From NCBI RefSeq assembly GCF_014596525.1, contig NZ_MSJP01000063.1, positions 1-64,000 of the forward strand: a stretch of DNA of 64,000 nt, written 5' to 3'. Positions 8,050 through 16,514 of the stretch are shown one piece after another (position 1 is the stretch's first letter; each line of letters begins with the position of its first letter). The notes under the pieces are model-generated. The model did no database searches and was not told the DNA's origin. It saw nothing but the letters and a program-made list of their open reading frames with translations. The translations under genes were made by a program, and so were the position numbers. This DNA comes from Streptomyces sp. CBMA291 (GTDB lineage Bacteria; Actinomycetota; Actinomycetes; Streptomycetales; Streptomycetaceae).

Positions 8050-8694
8050 TCAGTCCGTGAGGCCGTTCCGGACCGCCCACAGGGCCGCCTGGGTGCGGTC
8101 CGCCAGGTCGAGCTTCATCAGGATGTTCGAGACGTGCGTCTTGACCGTCTTCTCCGAGAGGACGAGCGCGCGGGCGATCTCGCGGTTGGACCGGCCGTCC
8201 GCGATCAGGCCGAGCACTTCGCGCTCCCGCTCGGTGAGGGCCGAGCCCCGGCCCGTACCGCCCGGGGAGTCCTCCTGGGTGAGGAGCGCGCCCGCGACCT
8301 CCGGCTGGAGCAGCACGTGCCCGGCGTGGACGGAGCGGATCGCGCCCGCGAGCGCGTCCGGGTCGATGTCCTTGTAGACGTACCCGGATGCGCCCGCGCG
8401 GAGCGCGGGGACCACCGTGCGCTGCTCGGTGAAGCTGGTCACGACGAGGACCCTGGCGGGGTTGGCGAGGCCGCGGAGCCGCTTCAACGCCTCGATGCCG
8501 TCGGTGCCGGGCATCTTCACGTCCATGAGGACCACGTCGGGGCGCAGCTCCTCGGCCCTGGCGACGCCCTCGGCGCCGTCGGCCGCCTCCCCCACCACTT
8601 CTATGTCGTCCTGTACTTCGAGAAAGGTGCGCAGTCCTCTGCGGACGACCTGGTGGTCGTCGACCAGCAGGACGCGGATCTGCTTGTCAGCCAC
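8050..8694 (-). CDS. NarL/LuxR-type response regulator
   Basis: A 214-residue two-component response regulator. The receiver domain (about 6-122) has VDDH at the acidic pocket, the phosphoacceptor aspartate in VVLMDVKMPGTDG (about D58), T/S in VVTSF, and lysine in YVYKD. A LuxR-type helix-turn-helix follows (about 150-212; LTEREREVLGLIADGRSNREIA and SEKTVKTHVSNIL). It overlaps the 3' end of the upstream sensor kinase gene by eight bases, so the two are translated together and form one signalling pair. Its target genes are not evident; the chaplin gene next to it on the same strand has its own promoter. Confidence 0.95.
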   Translation of the reverse strand: MADKQIRVLLVDDHQVVRRGLRTFLEVQDDIEVVGEAADGAEGVARAEELRPDVVLMDVKMPGTDGIEALKRLRGLANPARVLVVTSFTEQRTVVPALRAGASGYVYKDIDPDALAGAIRSVHAGHVLLQPEVAGALLTQEDSPGGTGRGSALTEREREVLGLIADGRSNREIARALVLSEKTVKTHVSNILMKLDLADRTQAALWAVRNGLTD

Positions 8695-9832
8695 CGGGTA
8701 CCTCCATCTCGATCGTGGTGCCCTCGCCCCGGGCCGAGGTGACGGTCAGCGATCCGCCGACGCCGCTCGCCCGGTCCCGCATGGAGACGAGGCCGAGGTG
8801 GCGTCCGGCGCTGCGGACCGTACGCGGGTCGAAGCCCTTGCCGTCGTCGGTGACGGTCAGCCGGGCACCCTGGCCCGCGCGGGCGAGCGAGACGGCGACG
8901 AGTCCGGCGTCCGCGTGCCGAAGGGCGTTGTGCAGGGCTTCCTGCGCGACCCGGAGCACGGCCTCCTCCTGGGCGGCGGGCAGGGCTCGTGTCCCGGCGC
9001 TCTCGAAGGTGACGCGGGCGGTGTGGGCGCGGTCGAGGACCTGGATCTGGGTGCGCAGGGTGTGGACCAGACCGTCCTCGTCGAGGGCGGCCGGGCGCAG
9101 CTCGACGACGGCGGCGCGCAGTTCGTCGGCGGCTTCGGCGGCGAGCGCGGCGACCTGCTGTAGCTCGCCCTTGGCGCGGGCGGGGTCGCGGTCGACGAGG
9201 GCGGCCGCGGCCTGGGCGGTCAGCCGGAGGGAGAAGAGCTTCTGGCTGACGGCGTCGTGCAGCTCGTGGGCGAGGCGGGAGCGTTCCTCGGCGATGGTCA
9301 GCTCGCGGCTGCGCTCGTAGAGGCGCGCGTTGGTGAGGGCGATGGCCGCGTGCTGGGCGAGGATCGAAAGGATCGCCTCGTCGTCGGCGGTGAAGCCGCA
9401 GCCGCCGTCCACCTTGGGGCAGCGCTTGTTGGCGAGGAAGAGGGCGCCGAGGGTCTCGTCGCCGTCCCGTACGGGAAGGCCGAGGAAGTCGGACATCTCG
9501 GGGTGGGCGTCCGGCCAGCCCTCGAAGCGGGGGTCGAGACGGACGTCGGCGAGCCGCTCGATCTCGGACTTGTGGAGCATCGCGGCCAGGATGCCGTGCT
9601 GTCGGGGCAGCGGGCCGATGGCCTTCCACTGCTCGTCGCTGACGCCGTCGACCACGAACTGGGCGAAGCCCCCGTGGTCGTCGGGGACGCCCAGGGCCGC
9701 GTACTCGGCGTCGAGGAGTTCACGGGCGGAGGCCACGATCGTCTTCAGGACGTCGCGGACCTCCAGATGCCGGCTCATCGCGAGAAGTGCGGTGCTCACG
9801 GCGGCCAGGCCGGAGCTGGGTCGATGGCTCAT
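8687..9832 (-). CDS. GAF-domain sensor histidine kinase (NarL-type partner)
   Basis: A 381-residue cytoplasmic sensor kinase without membrane segments. A GAF domain spans about 25-170 and contains Cys138 and Cys145. A HisKA_3 dimerisation helix follows, with the phosphoacceptor His192 in LAHELHDAVSQ. The HATPase domain runs to the end, with N box ALHNALRHA and G box TDDGKGFD. The architecture resembles DevS-like kinases but with one GAF domain, so the signal is unknown. ATG at 9832 is chosen because the GAF-type sequence begins shortly after it; the extra upstream open frame is proline/arginine-rich and lacks homology. It overlaps the response regulator gene by eight bases. Confidence 0.93.
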   Translation of the reverse strand: MSHRPSSGLAAVSTALLAMSRHLEVRDVLKTIVASARELLDAEYAALGVPDDHGGFAQFVVDGVSDEQWKAIGPLPRQHGILAAMLHKSEIERLADVRLDPRFEGWPDAHPEMSDFLGLPVRDGDETLGALFLANKRCPKVDGGCGFTADDEAILSILAQHAAIALTNARLYERSRELTIAEERSRLAHELHDAVSQKLFSLRLTAQAAAALVDRDPARAKGELQQVAALAAEAADELRAAVVELRPAALDEDGLVHTLRTQIQVLDRAHTARVTFESAGTRALPAAQEEAVLRVAQEALHNALRHADAGLVAVSLARAGQGARLTVTDDGKGFDPRTVRSAGRHLGLVSMRDRASGVGGSLTVTSARGEGTTIEMEVPGG

Positions 9833-10265
9833 GTCCTCACCGTACCGGCGGGTGGTGACCGTGCGTATCCGACCGGGGACGGCCGAGGAGGGGGACGGGG
9901 GACCTAGGTCTCGGGGCCCCGGGCCTTTCTGCCCGCCGGGGCGGGGACGGCTCACCGTACGCATTGCTTGAGCAACGGAAGGTGAGATGGCCGGGGGGCC
10001 GGTGTGAGCCCGCGCATAGGACCCACATCACTTACGAAGAGGCCTAGTGGACTCCCTGGAGGGCGGTAAGGCCGGGGTAAACGGGACATCGGCGCTCTTT
10101 GGCGGCGTGGGCACGGGGCCCTGATCCACTACCGGGGATCGTACGTCACATCTTTGCCAGGGGATTTTGCCGCCGCTAAGAATTGCTCCCTGTCGCCCGC
10201 CGAGCAGGCGCAGCGCCACCCCGGCCGAGCGACACCCCCCAGCGATACGAAGAGGTAGTCCGTTG
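9833..10265. other. Intergenic region between the kinase and the transglycosylase gene
   Basis: A 433-base region between divergent genes. It should contain the promoter of the kinase/regulator operon near its left end and the promoter of the transglycosylase near its right end (10154-10182). No convincing small gene is visible. The lytic-enzyme context made me look for a c-di-AMP riboswitch, but the conserved core was not found. Confidence 0.6.
10154..10182 (+). promoter_or_regulatory. Candidate vegetative promoter of the SLT-domain gene
   Basis: TTGCCA (10154-10159) and TAAGAA (10177-10182) are separated by exactly 17 bases, in a locally AT-richer patch. The predicted transcript would begin near 10189, leaving a leader of about 77 bases before the ATG at 10266. 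Confidence 0.45.
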
Positions 10266-11003
10266 ATGTCTGCGAACACCCCTGGCCACAGTCGTGGTCT
10301 GAAGAAGACCCACAAAGCCGCGATCGCCGGTGTCTCCGTCCTGGGCGCGGCGGCGCTCACCCTCTCCCTCGCCACCGGCGGCGGCGCCACCACCGAGACG
10401 GAGCCGCAGGCCCTCTCCGGCACCGGCCGGGTGGCCTGGGCGTACGACGCGAACAGCCCGCAGGCGAAGGCGCTCGCCGCCGGCGTCTCCGACCAGCAGA
10501 GCGCGATCGGCCTGAAGGCCAAGCAGGAGGCCGACGCGAAGCTCGCCGCCGACACGAAGGCGAAGGCGGACGCCAAGGTCAAGGCGGACGCCCGTGCCAA
10601 GGCCGAGGCGAAGGTCAAGGCCGACAAGCGCGCCGCCGAGGCGGCGGCCGCGAACCGCTCCGTGGCCCGTGCCCCGATCTTCGCGAACAACCTCGACGGC
10701 TGGATCCGCGAGGCACTGTTCATCATGGACAAGCACGACATCCCGGGCAGCTACCACGGCCTGCACAAGAACATCATGCGCGAGTCCAGCGGCAACCCCC
10801 GCGCGATCAACAACTGGGACGTCAACGCCGTCAACGGCGTGCCGTCCAAGGGGCTGCTCCAGGTCATCTACCCGACCTTCAAGGCGTACCACGTGCCCGG
10901 CACCGTGTTCGACCAGTACGACCCCGTCGCCAACATCGTCGCCGCCGCCAACTACGCGGCCGACCGCTACGGCTCGATCGACAACGTCAACAGCGCCTAC
11001 TGA
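10266..11003 (+). CDS. Secreted lytic transglycosylase-like (SLT domain) protein
   Basis: A 245-residue exported protein. Residues 1-45 form a positively charged start and a hydrophobic signal segment. Residues 84-130 are a highly charged alanine/lysine/aspartate helix made of repeated KADAK-like units, a likely spacer across the cell wall. The C-terminal SLT domain (about 140-245) has the catalytic glutamate in IMRESSGNP (E173), then GLLQVIYPTF and the ANYAADRYGS end. It should cleave or bind peptidoglycan. AGAGG lies about 14 bases upstream of the ATG. It is followed by an exceptional 23-bp hairpin. Confidence 0.9.
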   Translation: MSANTPGHSRGLKKTHKAAIAGVSVLGAAALTLSLATGGGATTETEPQALSGTGRVAWAYDANSPQAKALAAGVSDQQSAIGLKAKQEADAKLAADTKAKADAKVKADARAKAEAKVKADKRAAEAAAANRSVARAPIFANNLDGWIREALFIMDKHDIPGSYHGLHKNIMRESSGNPRAINNWDVNAVNGVPSKGLLQVIYPTFKAYHVPGTVFDQYDPVANIVAAANYAADRYGSIDNVNSAY

Positions 11004-11021
11004 GCCGTTCGCGCCCGCTGT

Positions 11022-11072
11022 CGTACGCCGAAGGGCGGCACCCCGGCGAGGGGTGCCGCCCTTCGGCGTACG
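11022..11072. terminator. Perfect 23-bp hairpin between convergent genes
   Basis: The arm 11022-11044 (starts CGTACGCCGAAGG) is exactly complementary to 11050-11072 around a GGCGA loop. It separates the 3' ends of the SLT gene (+) and the FHA/ABC transporter gene (-) and very probably terminates both. Confidence 0.75.
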
Positions 11073-11086
11073 GACTGCCCGTGCGG

Positions 11087-13726
11087 TTACTTGCGCATGA
11101 CCTCGGGCTCGTGGCGGCGCAGCAGCCGGGCCACGATCACACAGCAGACCACGGCCATCAGAAGCTGGATGCCGAGGTCGAGACCCCACTGGCCGGCCGA
11201 GTGCTCCCAGAGCGGGTCGGTGTCGGTGGGGTTCTTCGGGTCCCAGGGCGGCATGAGGCGCCCCAGGTCGAGGGTGGTGCCGGCGCCCGCGATGCCCCAG
11301 CGGGAGGGCATCAGCCAGGCGAACTGCTCCAGTCCTGCCGAGCCGTAGACCTGGAAGAGGATGCCGGTGAAGACGACCTGGATGATCGCGAACATGACCA
11401 GCAGCGGCATGGTCTTCTCCGCGGTCCTCACCAGGGCGGAGATGACGAGGCCGAACATCATCGAGGTCAGGCCGAGGGCGATGACCTGGACGCACAGCTC
11501 GACCGCCGGGGGCATGAACAGGCCCTCCTCGGGGAGCGCCCGGGTGGAGAAGCCGATGCCGCAGATGATGACGCCCTGGAAGGCCGTGATCACGCCGAGC
11601 ACGATGACCTTGGACATCAGATACGCCGAGCGGGACAGGCCGGTGGCCCGCTCGCGCTCGTAGATGACCCGTTCCTTGATCAGCTCGCGGACGGAGTTGG
11701 CCGCGCCGCTGAAGCACATGCCGACCGTGAGGATCAGCATGATCGTCCCGGCGTCGCCGTTGAAGCGGGACGGCGGCTTCGGCGAGCCGAGGCCGAAATC
11801 GGCCGGGATGACCACCGAGACCGCGCCGAGGACGGCGGGCAGGATCACCATCAGGCCCAGGAAGCCCTTGTCGGAGGCGATCACGGAGACATAGCGGCGG
11901 ATCAGGGTCCACAGCTGGGAGCCCCAGCCCTGCGGCTTCGGCGGCCGGACCATCGCCTGGTGCGGCATCTGCACGGGCTGGGCGGCGACGGCGTCGATGT
12001 CCGCCGCGTACAGCTGGTAGTGCTGCGAGCCCTTCCAGCGGCCCGCCCAGTCGTAGTCGCGGTAGTTCTCGAAGGCGGAGAAGACATCGGCCCAGGTGGC
12101 GTAGCCGAAGAAGTTCAGCGCCTCCTCCGGCGGGCCGAAGTACGCCACCGCGCCGCCGGGGGCCATCACCAGGAGCTTGTCGCACAGGCCCAGCTCGGCC
12201 ACCGAGTGGGTGACGACCAGGACCGTGCGGCCGTCGTCGGCGAGGCCCCGCAGCAGCTGCATGACATCGCGGTCCATGCCCGGGTCGAGGCCGGAGGTCG
12301 GCTCGTCCAGGAAGATCAGCGAGGGCTTGGTGAGCAGCTCCAGGGCCACCGAGACGCGCTTGCGCTGGCCGCCGGAGAGGGAGGTGACCTTCTTCTCCCG
12401 GTGGATGTCGAGCTTCAGCTCGCGCAGCACCTCGTCGATCCGGGCCTCGCGCTCTGCCTCGGCGGTGTCGCCGGGGAAGCGGAGCTTGGCCGCGTAGCGC
12501 AGCGCCTTCTGGACGGTCAGCTCCTTGTGCAGGATGTCGTCCTGCGGGACCAGACCGATGCGCTGGCGCAGCTCGGCGAACTGCTTGTAGAGGCTCCGGT
12601 TGTCGTAGAGGACATCGCCCTCGTTGGCCGGGCGGTAGCCGGTCAGCGCCTTGAGCAGGGTCGACTTGCCGGAACCCGAGGGGCCGATCACGCCGATCAG
12701 CGACTTCTCGGGGACGCCGAAGGAGACGTCCCTGAGGATCTGCTTGCCGCCGTCGACGGTGACCGTGAGGTGGCTGGCGGAGAAGGAGACCGAGCCGGTG
12801 TCGACGAACTCCTCAAGGCGTCCGTCGACGATCCGGAAGGTCGAGTGGCCGACGCCCACGATGTCCTGCGGGCCGAGGACGGCGCTGCCGCCCTTCGGGA
12901 TCGGCTGGCCGTTGACGTACGTGCCGTTGTGCGAGCCGAGGTCGCGGATCTCGAAGCGTCCGTCGGGCGTCGCGTGGAACTCGGCGTGGTGGCGGGAGAC
13001 CTGGAGGTCGGAGACGACCAGCTCGTTCTCGAGCGCACGGCCTATCCGCATCACACGGCCCAGATCCAGCTGGTGGAACGTGGTCGGGCTGCGGTCGGAA
13101 TAGGCCGACGACGCCCCCGCGACGCCGCTCCCGGCCGGGCCCTGCTGCTGCGGGAACTGCGGCGGGGCCTGGTACTGGGGCGCCTGGGGCTGCTGGTGAG
13201 GCGCTTGGGCCTGCTGGTTCGGCGGCTGCTGGACCGGCGGCTGCTGCTGGACCGGCGCGGGGCCCTGCTGCCAGCCCTGCTGCTGGGGTGCCTGCTGGGC
13301 CGCCTGGTACTGCGGGGCCTGCTGAGGCGCTTGGTAGGCCTGGTCCTGCTGAGGCGCCTGAGCCTGCTGAGGCATCTGGGCCTGCTGCGGGGCCGGTGCC
13401 TGCTGGGCCCCCGGGGCGGCCTGGGCGGCGGCGAGATTCAGCCGCGGGCCGTCGGTCGCGTTGCCCAGGTGGACGGCCGCGCCGGGGCCGATCTCCACCT
13501 GGTGGACCCGCTGCCCCTGAAGGAACGTTCCATTGGTGGAGCCGTGGTCCTCGATGACCCAACTCCGCCCGCCCCAGCTGATGGTGGCGTGGCGCCACGA
13601 GACCCTGGCGTCGTCGATGACCAGGTCACCCTGGGGATCGCGGCCCAGGGTGTACGACCGGGACGGATCGAGCGTCCAGGTCCTTCCATTCAATTCCAGT
13701 ACGAGTTCTGGCACTCCATGCCCCAC
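11087..13726 (-). CDS. FHA-domain ABC transporter, ATPase-permease fusion (Rv1747-like)
   Basis: An 879-residue ABCG-type half transporter. In order: FHA domain 1 (about 7-95, with GRDPQGDLVIDD, S44xRH and STNGT); a 115-residue linker of glutamine, alanine and proline (about 98-212); FHA domain 2 (about 224-300, RHHAEF, SHNGTYVNG); an ABC ATPase (about 318-550, Walker A GPSGSGKST at 348-356, LSGGQRKR, LIFLDEPTSGLDP); and an ABC-2 membrane domain with six helices (about 610-870). The architecture matches mycobacterial Rv1747, which is regulated by Ser/Thr kinases through its FHA domains. Kinase control is inferred here. The GTG at 13726 has a GGGGGA site; an alternative GTG lies four codons in. 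Confidence 0.92.
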   Translation of the reverse strand: MGHGVPELVLELNGRTWTLDPSRSYTLGRDPQGDLVIDDARVSWRHATISWGGRSWVIEDHGSTNGTFLQGQRVHQVEIGPGAAVHLGNATDGPRLNLAAAQAAPGAQQAPAPQQAQMPQQAQAPQQDQAYQAPQQAPQYQAAQQAPQQQGWQQGPAPVQQQPPVQQPPNQQAQAPHQQPQAPQYQAPPQFPQQQGPAGSGVAGASSAYSDRSPTTFHQLDLGRVMRIGRALENELVVSDLQVSRHHAEFHATPDGRFEIRDLGSHNGTYVNGQPIPKGGSAVLGPQDIVGVGHSTFRIVDGRLEEFVDTGSVSFSASHLTVTVDGGKQILRDVSFGVPEKSLIGVIGPSGSGKSTLLKALTGYRPANEGDVLYDNRSLYKQFAELRQRIGLVPQDDILHKELTVQKALRYAAKLRFPGDTAEAEREARIDEVLRELKLDIHREKKVTSLSGGQRKRVSVALELLTKPSLIFLDEPTSGLDPGMDRDVMQLLRGLADDGRTVLVVTHSVAELGLCDKLLVMAPGGAVAYFGPPEEALNFFGYATWADVFSAFENYRDYDWAGRWKGSQHYQLYAADIDAVAAQPVQMPHQAMVRPPKPQGWGSQLWTLIRRYVSVIASDKGFLGLMVILPAVLGAVSVVIPADFGLGSPKPPSRFNGDAGTIMLILTVGMCFSGAANSVRELIKERVIYERERATGLSRSAYLMSKVIVLGVITAFQGVIICGIGFSTRALPEEGLFMPPAVELCVQVIALGLTSMMFGLVISALVRTAEKTMPLLVMFAIIQVVFTGILFQVYGSAGLEQFAWLMPSRWGIAGAGTTLDLGRLMPPWDPKNPTDTDPLWEHSAGQWGLDLGIQLLMAVVCCVIVARLLRRHEPEVMRK

Positions 13727-13920
13727 TATTTGTCCCCCGATGTACCCCCGTCGCCGGAAGTCTAGGGATGGCGAACATCGGGGGGAACTATTTCAGGCCC
13801 GGTCCCCTCTCCGAAAGTCGGGCGGTACGGGGCCCCCGAGGCGCCCCGTGGCCACTCGGGTGTCCGCTGGGCGGGACGGGCGGCCGAGTGGCATGTGGTG
13901 CCCGATACGGTGGAAGCACC

Positions 13921-15135
13921 ATGAGCGCATCGCAGACCTCAGACGTTCCCACCCTTCTCGTCAAGATCTTCGGGAAGGACCGTCCCGGAATCACCGCGGG
14001 ACTCTTCGACACCCTCGCCGCCTACTCCGTCGACGTCGTGGACATCGAGCAGGTCGTCTCCCGCGGCCGTCTCGTCCTGTGCGCGCTCGTCACCGAGCCC
14101 ACCGTCGCCTCGCAGGGTGAACTCCGGGCCACCGTGCACAGCTGGGCCGAGTCGCTGAAGCTCCAGGCCGAGATCATCTCCGGAACCGGCGACAACCGTC
14201 CCCGGGGCGAGGGCCGCTCGCACGTCACCGTCCTCGGCAACCCGCTGACCTCGGAGCAGACGGCGGCCATAGCGGCCAGGATCGCCGAGGCGGGCGGCAA
14301 CATCGACCGTATCTTCCGGCTGGCGAAGTATCCGGTCACGGCCGTCGAGTTCGCCGTCTCCGGCTGTGGGACCGAGCGGCTGCGGACCGCGCTGGCCGTG
14401 GAGGCGCACACCATCGGCGTGGACGTGGCCGTGGTCTCCGCCGGGCTGCACCGGCGGGCACAGCGGCTGGTGGTCATGGACGTCGACTCCACCCTGATCC
14501 AGGACGAGGTGATCGAACTCTTCGCGGCGCACGCGGGCTGTGAGGACAAGGTCGCCGAGGTGACGGCGGCGGCGATGCGCGGAGAGCTGGACTTCGAGCA
14601 GTCCCTGCACGCCCGGGTGGAGCTGCTGGCCGGGCTCGACGCCTCGGTGGTCGACAAGGTCCGCTCCGAGGTGCGGCTGACGCCGGGCGCCCGGACCCTG
14701 ATCCGTACGCTCAAGCGGCTCGGCTACCAGGTGGGAGTGGTCTCCGGCGGGTTCACGCAGGTCACGGACGATCTCAAGGAACGGCTCGGGCTCGACTTCG
14801 CCTCCGCCAACACCCTGGAGATCGTGGACGGCAAGCTCACCGGACGGGTGACCGGCGAGATCGTGGACCGGGCGGGCAAGGCGCGGCTGCTGCGCCGGTT
14901 CGCCGCCGAGGCGGGGGTGCCGCTGGCGCAGACCGTGGCGATCGGCGACGGGGCGAACGACCTGGACATGCTGAACGCCGCCGGGCTCGGGGTCGCCTTC
15001 AACGCGAAGCCGGTGGTGCGGCGGGCGGCGGACACGGCGGTGAACGTGCCCTTCCTCGACACCGTGCTCTATCTGCTGGGGATCACCCGCGAAGAGGTCG
15101 AGGCCGCGGACGGCGGCGAGGACCTCCAGCACTGA
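13921..15135 (+). CDS. serB: Phosphoserine phosphatase
   Basis: A 404-residue enzyme for the last step of serine synthesis (phosphoserine to serine). Two N-terminal ACT-like regulatory modules (about 10-85 and 100-175) precede a HAD phosphatase domain with motif I DVDSTLIQDE (187-196), motif II VVSGGF, and motif III/IV GDGANDLDML near 350. The length and two-ACT arrangement match actinobacterial SerB. The ATG at 13921 begins a normal ACT domain; the longer frame back to 13768 is not coding. It is divergent from the FHA/ABC transporter. A hairpin terminator follows. Confidence 0.95.
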   Translation: MSASQTSDVPTLLVKIFGKDRPGITAGLFDTLAAYSVDVVDIEQVVSRGRLVLCALVTEPTVASQGELRATVHSWAESLKLQAEIISGTGDNRPRGEGRSHVTVLGNPLTSEQTAAIAARIAEAGGNIDRIFRLAKYPVTAVEFAVSGCGTERLRTALAVEAHTIGVDVAVVSAGLHRRAQRLVVMDVDSTLIQDEVIELFAAHAGCEDKVAEVTAAAMRGELDFEQSLHARVELLAGLDASVVDKVRSEVRLTPGARTLIRTLKRLGYQVGVVSGGFTQVTDDLKERLGLDFASANTLEIVDGKLTGRVTGEIVDRAGKARLLRRFAAEAGVPLAQTVAIGDGANDLDMLNAAGLGVAFNAKPVVRRAADTAVNVPFLDTVLYLLGITREEVEAADGGEDLQH

Positions 15136-15465
15136 GCGGACACGCCCGCCCCCGCCGGACCCGCCCTGTGCGGGGCGAGGCGGCGGACTCCGTACGGTGA
15201 CGGACCCCGTACGGTGACGGACTCCGTACGAGAAGGGGCTCGGTCGTCTTCGGACGGCCGGGCTCTTTCGTCGCCCCCGTCCCTCCGACCGCCCTGTCCT
15301 CCGGCCGCCCTGTCCTCCGTCCGCGCCCTCCGGTCAGGGGAGGTCGGTTCCCGGCGGGTGGTTCGGGTGTCTGAGGCGACGCCGCCCGGGTGCGCCGGGG
15401 AGCCCGCAGGGAGCAGGCGGCCCGGGGTGCGTCAGGAACGCGGGGCTGTCAGGAGTGCGGGGACG
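15136..15465. repeat. Intergenic region with two 17-bp tandem repeats and a terminator
   Basis: The gap after serB holds three items. An ACTCCGTACGGTGACGG unit of 17 bases is present 2.6 times at 15187-15230. A serB terminator hairpin lies at 15235-15268 (GGGCTCGGTCGTC pairing, with G-T wobbles, with GACGGCCGGGCTC, then TTTCG). Three further 17-base units starting GTCAGGA..GCGGGG lie at 15431-15481, the last containing the stop codon of the SixA gene. Between them is a CCGxCCGCCCTGTCCT repeat. I see no gene here. Confidence 0.7.
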
Positions 15466-15984
15466 TCAGGAGTGCGGGGTCCAGAAGTCGACGAGGCATC
15501 CTACGCCGTGCTCGACCGACTTCCACGAGCCGTTGAAGGTGAGGACGGCGAGGGCGGCGGTCGGGAAGCCGCTCCGGTTCATCCGGGCCAGGAGGTCGCC
15601 CTCGGCTTCGCCCGTCAGGGCGTCGGCCAGGGCGTGCATCCCCGGGTTGTGGCCGATGACCAGCAGGTCGGAGACTTCGTCCGAGACCTCGTTGAGCAGG
15701 GCGATCAGCTCGCCGAGCGAGGCCTCGTAGAGCCGCTCCTCGTACACGGTCCTGGGGCGCTCCGACAGTGCCGGCACGGCCAGCTTCCAGGTCTCGCGCG
15801 TCCTGAGCGCGGTCGAGCAGAGGGCCAGATCGAAGCCGACGCCGGTCCCGGCGAGCTTCCGGCCGACGAGAGGGGCGTCCGCACGGCCTCGCTCGGCGAG
15901 GGGACGCTCGTGGTCGGATTCCTGGTTCCAGTCCGCCTTGGCGTGTCGGAGCAGCACGATCCTGCGGGGTGTATCGACGCTCAT
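15466..15984 (-). CDS. SixA-type histidine phosphatase
   Basis: A 172-residue protein of the histidine phosphatase (phosphoglycerate-mutase-like) superfamily. The RHAK motif (residues 13-16) carries the phosphorylated histidine; ERPLAERG and TRET follow, and VIGHNPGM near 115 carries the second catalytic histidine. SixA proteins dephosphorylate phosphohistidine in signalling or phosphotransfer proteins; the target here is unknown. The ATG at 15984 begins the canonical strand. The larger open frame upstream overlaps another small gene and is not used. Confidence 0.88.
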   Translation of the reverse strand: MSVDTPRRIVLLRHAKADWNQESDHERPLAERGRADAPLVGRKLAGTGVGFDLALCSTALRTRETWKLAVPALSERPRTVYEERLYEASLGELIALLNEVSDEVSDLLVIGHNPGMHALADALTGEAEGDLLARMNRSGFPTAALAVLTFNGSWKSVEHGVGCLVDFWTPHS

Positions 15985-16019
15985 GTCGCTCAGCTTCGCA
16001 CGAATCGGGCCAGGTCGAC

Positions 16020-16223
16020 TCAGAGAGCGAGCGTTTGCTGTATCCGCTCCAGGAGGCCCGCCATCCCGTGGGCTCCCAGGGATGCCTGGGCCTCGCCCGA
16101 CCCCGTCATCAGGGTCAGAAGAGTGAGGAAGGCGGCCACCGGGAGGACCAGGGCCCACCAGGGCAGCCGGGTGCCGACGCCGCTCGCCGTGGGCCGGACC
16201 CGGGGATAGGGCTGGGCCGACAT
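16020..16223 (-). CDS. Small single-pass membrane protein, hypothetical
   Basis: A 67-residue protein with one strong hydrophobic segment (about 19-41, WWALVLPVAAFLTLLTL), a basic N terminus with PYPRVRP, and a short helical C-terminal tail. ACGGAGG lies six bases upstream of the ATG at 16223, which supports translation. It sits 35 bases upstream of the SixA gene on the same strand, so the two are probably cotranscribed. No family or function recognised. Confidence 0.7.
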   Translation of the reverse strand: MSAQPYPRVRPTASGVGTRLPWWALVLPVAAFLTLLTLMTGSGEAQASLGAHGMAGLLERIQQTLAL

Positions 16224-16380
16224 GTCCGCCTCCGTGGGGTGAGAGTTCCGTTTTCCCTGTGGTCTCCAACCTAGGGATCGCGGGCCTCCCGGCCCATCAG
16301 GTATTCCACCCACTCGACCCTGACACCCACCCCCTAGGGGATGGGGGTGCCAGCCCCACCCCGGGGCGGGTGCCCGGGGG

Positions 16381-16497
16381 TCAGGGGGAGGCGACCGAGG
16401 CGATGACGGCGATCACGACCGTGATGAGAAGCATCGCGCCGAGCACGATGAGCAGCTTCTTCTGGCCGTTCTGGGGGTTGGGTTCGAGGACTGGCAT
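16381..16497 (-). CDS. 38-residue transporter-associated membrane peptide
   Basis: Encodes MPVLEPNPQNGQKK followed by one membrane helix (about 15-36) and a short SP tail. From memory it resembles a Streptomyces family named after SGM_5486, tiny proteins found next to CynX-type transporters. It lies 17 bases downstream of the CynX/NimT-type transporter gene on the same strand, exactly that context. It is likely a small partner or stabiliser of the transporter; this role is inferred from position. Confidence 0.65.
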   Translation of the reverse strand: MPVLEPNPQNGQKKLLIVLGAMLLITVVIAVIASVASP

Positions 16498-16514
16498 GCG
16501 GACAGTCTCGCACC

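Noticed and set aside
10028..10265. Possible c-di-AMP (ydaO-type) riboswitch before the lytic transglycosylase gene.
   Set aside because: The conserved GGGTGAATCC and CCGACAGCTAACC-type core could not be found, and a good promoter at 10154-10182 leaves only about 77 bases of leader.
11081..13765. An 894-codon open frame on the plus strand opposite the FHA/ABC transporter.
   Set aside because: It is the antisense of a well-supported gene; its peptide is made of Asp/Gly/Arg-rich text with no domain, as is typical of GC-rich shadow frames.
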